15,833 bases of DNA from DAOTUB01 sp034437455 (GTDB lineage Bacteria > Chloroflexota > Anaerolineae > B4-G1): NCBI GenBank assembly GCA_034437455.1, contig DAOTUB010000259.1, forward strand, positions 1 to 15,833, given 5' to 3'. Shown here piece by piece: positions 14,591 to 15,833 of the stretch. Under the pieces are notes generated by a model. That model was given only the letters and a program-made list of their open reading frames with translations, was not told where the DNA came from and made no database searches. The position numbers were made by a program, and so were the translations under genes. The first letter of the stretch is position 1. Every line of letters starts with the position of its first letter.

Positions 14591-15777
14591 ATACAAAGTA
14601 TATGAAATCTTTGCAGAAAAGTCAAGTCGTATTCAACCAACTTCCGGCAGTTGTCATTGGCGGACCGCCTCACAGCGGCAAATCGGTGCTGGCCTACAGC
14701 TTGACCCAAGCTTTGCGGGAGCGCAATGTGCTTCATTATCTCCTGCGAGCCTACCCGCCAGATTACGAGGGTGATTGGTTCCTCAGAGGGGAGCCCAATA
14801 CAGTGCGTCACCTACGACTGAAAGGAGCGCGCAGTGAAGCTTGGCTTCCTCTCCTAAAACGTGACGTTGCCCGACGACACCTCCCCCTCATCGTGGATAT
14901 GGGAGGGTTGCCTACCTTGGAACAGGAAACGATCTTGGAGGATTGCACTCACGCCATCCTCCTTACTCCCAACGGCGAGGCTAAACAGGAATGGACAGCG
15001 CGGTTTGCTCGCCACGGTCTGGTCCTCTTGGCGGACCTGCACTCGGACCTACTGGGAGAGAATCGACTGGAACAAAAAGCCCCACTCCTACGAGGAACGC
15101 TGGCAGGATTGGAACGGGGACAACAGGCCGGAGGAACTGTTTTCGACGAGTTGGTTGCAAGATTAGTGAAGGTCTTCACAGTCTCTCAAGACCTACGCCG
15201 CCGTCACCTGGAAAGCGCCCCAGTGGAGTTATGGGTCGATTTGGAACACCTGGCGCGACAGATGAAACGAGACCCGACCCAGTGGCAACCACAGGATCTC
15301 CCAGCAGTACTGGACTATCTGCCAGCGCAGGAATCACTGGCGATCTATGGGCGCGGCCCTAATTGGCTCTACGCAGCAATTGCAGCTTATACACTCTCCG
15401 TTCCTTTCTTCTTATTTGACGTGCGGCTAGGTTGGGTGGAAGCTCCCACCATCTCAGAAGGAATCCCTGCCCCTGAAGGTCCGCTCCGTGTAGACCAATG
15501 CTTCTTTCCAGACGCCCAACTCCTCGAGTTTCGCATCCCCGATGCTTACCTGGACATCACTGAGGCAGATGAACTATATCTCCCGCCCTGTCCGACGGAA
15601 GGAGCTATCCTGAGCGGGAAATTGCCACACTGGTTGTGGGCAGCCTTAGCGCGGACCTGCGACGCCTCCTGGGTTGCGGTAGTACAACCTCAGGTTCAAG
15701 GGGCAGTGGTGGTGAAAAGTCACAGTCAAGGGCCAAAGATAGGAACAGTGATAGCAGTGCTAGGAGTAACATCTTGA
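14584..15777 (+). CDS. csx3: P-loop ATPase fused to two Csx3-like domains (Csx3-AAA type)
   Basis: A 397-residue protein. The N-terminal part has Walker A GGPPHSGKS (26-34) and a Walker-B-like LIVDMGG (102-108), a P-loop fold known to occur fused to Csx3. Two Csx3-like repeats follow. Repeat 1 (about 210-290) has YGRGPNWLY (255-263) and FDVR (278-281). Repeat 2 (about 313-395) has SGKLPHWLW (344-352) and VVVKSHS (375-381). Csx3 (Crn3) of Archaeoglobus is a ring nuclease acting on cA4 through His60, Asp69 and Arg71. Here Asp/Arg survive only in repeat 1 (Asp279, Arg281); repeat 2 has Gln368/Gln370, and His60 appears missing in both. The likely role is to bind, cleave or buffer cyclic tetra-adenylate and switch off the response. 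The start is GTG with AGGAGG 6 nt upstream. It is transcribed away from the effector operon. Confidence 0.87.
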   Translation: MAYTKYMKSLQKSQVVFNQLPAVVIGGPPHSGKSVLAYSLTQALRERNVLHYLLRAYPPDYEGDWFLRGEPNTVRHLRLKGARSEAWLPLLKRDVARRHLPLIVDMGGLPTLEQETILEDCTHAILLTPNGEAKQEWTARFARHGLVLLADLHSDLLGENRLEQKAPLLRGTLAGLERGQQAGGTVFDELVARLVKVFTVSQDLRRRHLESAPVELWVDLEHLARQMKRDPTQWQPQDLPAVLDYLPAQESLAIYGRGPNWLYAAIAAYTLSVPFFLFDVRLGWVEAPTISEGIPAPEGPLRVDQCFFPDAQLLEFRIPDAYLDITEADELYLPPCPTEGAILSGKLPHWLWAALARTCDASWVAVVQPQVQGAVVVKSHSQGPKIGTVIAVLGVTS

Positions 15778-15778
15778 A

Positions 15779-15833
15779 ATGTTTGAAACCTCAAGCCTGT
15801 TGAACCAGGGAATAGAGCGAGCTATAGGAAAAC
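15779..15833 (+). CDS. Possible start of a further gene (partial, runs off the window)
   Basis: An ATG 1 bp after the Csx3 stop opens a frame that stays open to the window edge (MFETSSLLNQGIERAIGK). AGGAG at 15762-15766 lies 12 nt upstream, a little far. Tight spacing suggests a second gene co-transcribed with the Csx3-ATPase. It is too short to assign to a family, and a chance frame cannot be excluded. Confidence 0.4.
   Translation, partial: MFETSSLLNQGIERAIGK

Noticed and set aside
1..15833. CRISPR array, cas1/cas2, tRNA/rRNA or insertion sequence
   Set aside because: No regularly spaced direct repeats, no Cas1/Cas2 or transposase motifs, and no RNA-gene signatures were found by reading. 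The array and adaptation genes must lie outside the window or elsewhere in the genome.
15778..15833. Terminator after the Csx3 gene
   Set aside because: CCTGTTGAACCAGG is only a weak palindrome with no T-run, and a new open frame starts at 15779.

Overview
The window holds most of a type III-D CRISPR-Cas effector locus on the minus strand, with a short divergent signalling module at its right end. It is GC-rich and dense, with nearly every gene start overlapping the previous stop. The gene set (Csx10, Csx19, a TIGR03986-type RAMP, a compact Cas10, CARF proteins and a Csx3-ATPase) suggests a bacterium, perhaps Chloroflexota. That taxonomic guess rests only on protein style and gene content. 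No CRISPR array, cas1/cas2, rRNA, tRNA or transposase was seen.

Minus strand, in transcription order from about 13.2 kb down to 1: CARF protein with a degenerate PD-(D/E)XK-like domain (13214-11841); compact Cas10 without an HD domain but with an intact GGDD (11841-10306); single-domain Csm3-like Cas7 (10309-9647); Csx10 with a long helical tail (9650-8058); tandem Cas7-Cas7 RAMP (8061-6616); Csx19 (6619-6041); TIGR03986-type RAMP fused to a cold-shock domain (6044-3759). Six consecutive junctions here are 1-bp or 4-bp stop/start overlaps, so this looks like one translationally coupled effector operon. After a 52-bp gap come an AAA/ABC-type ATPase (3706-2108) and a PIN-like/AlbA_2 protein (2103-1093). 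This pair is visibly AT-richer and looks like an inserted defence cassette. A decayed gene with two in-frame stops (1096-797), Cas6 (794-39), and the first 14 codons of another gene (42 to the edge) follow.

Right end: 13215-13705 has no convincing gene. A CARF-LuxR-type HTH regulator lies on the minus strand (14590-13706). Its 5' end overlaps by 7 bp that of a plus-strand P-loop ATPase carrying two Csx3-like domains (14584-15777). The start of one more plus-strand gene may lie at 15779.

Proposed working: Cas6 processes crRNA; Csx10, the Cas7-type RAMPs, Csx19 and Cas10 form the RNA-guided complex; target RNA binding triggers the Cas10 cyclase to make cyclic oligoadenylate. The CARF-nuclease-like protein and the CARF-HTH protein would sense it, and the Csx3 protein would degrade or buffer it. 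The ATPase/PIN-AlbA_2 pair may be a further effector or an independent defence system. The least familiar parts are the RAMP-cold-shock fusion, the embedded ATPase/PIN-AlbA_2 pair, the CARF-LuxR regulator sharing its 5' end with the Csx3 gene, and the split conserved residues of the two Csx3 repeats.
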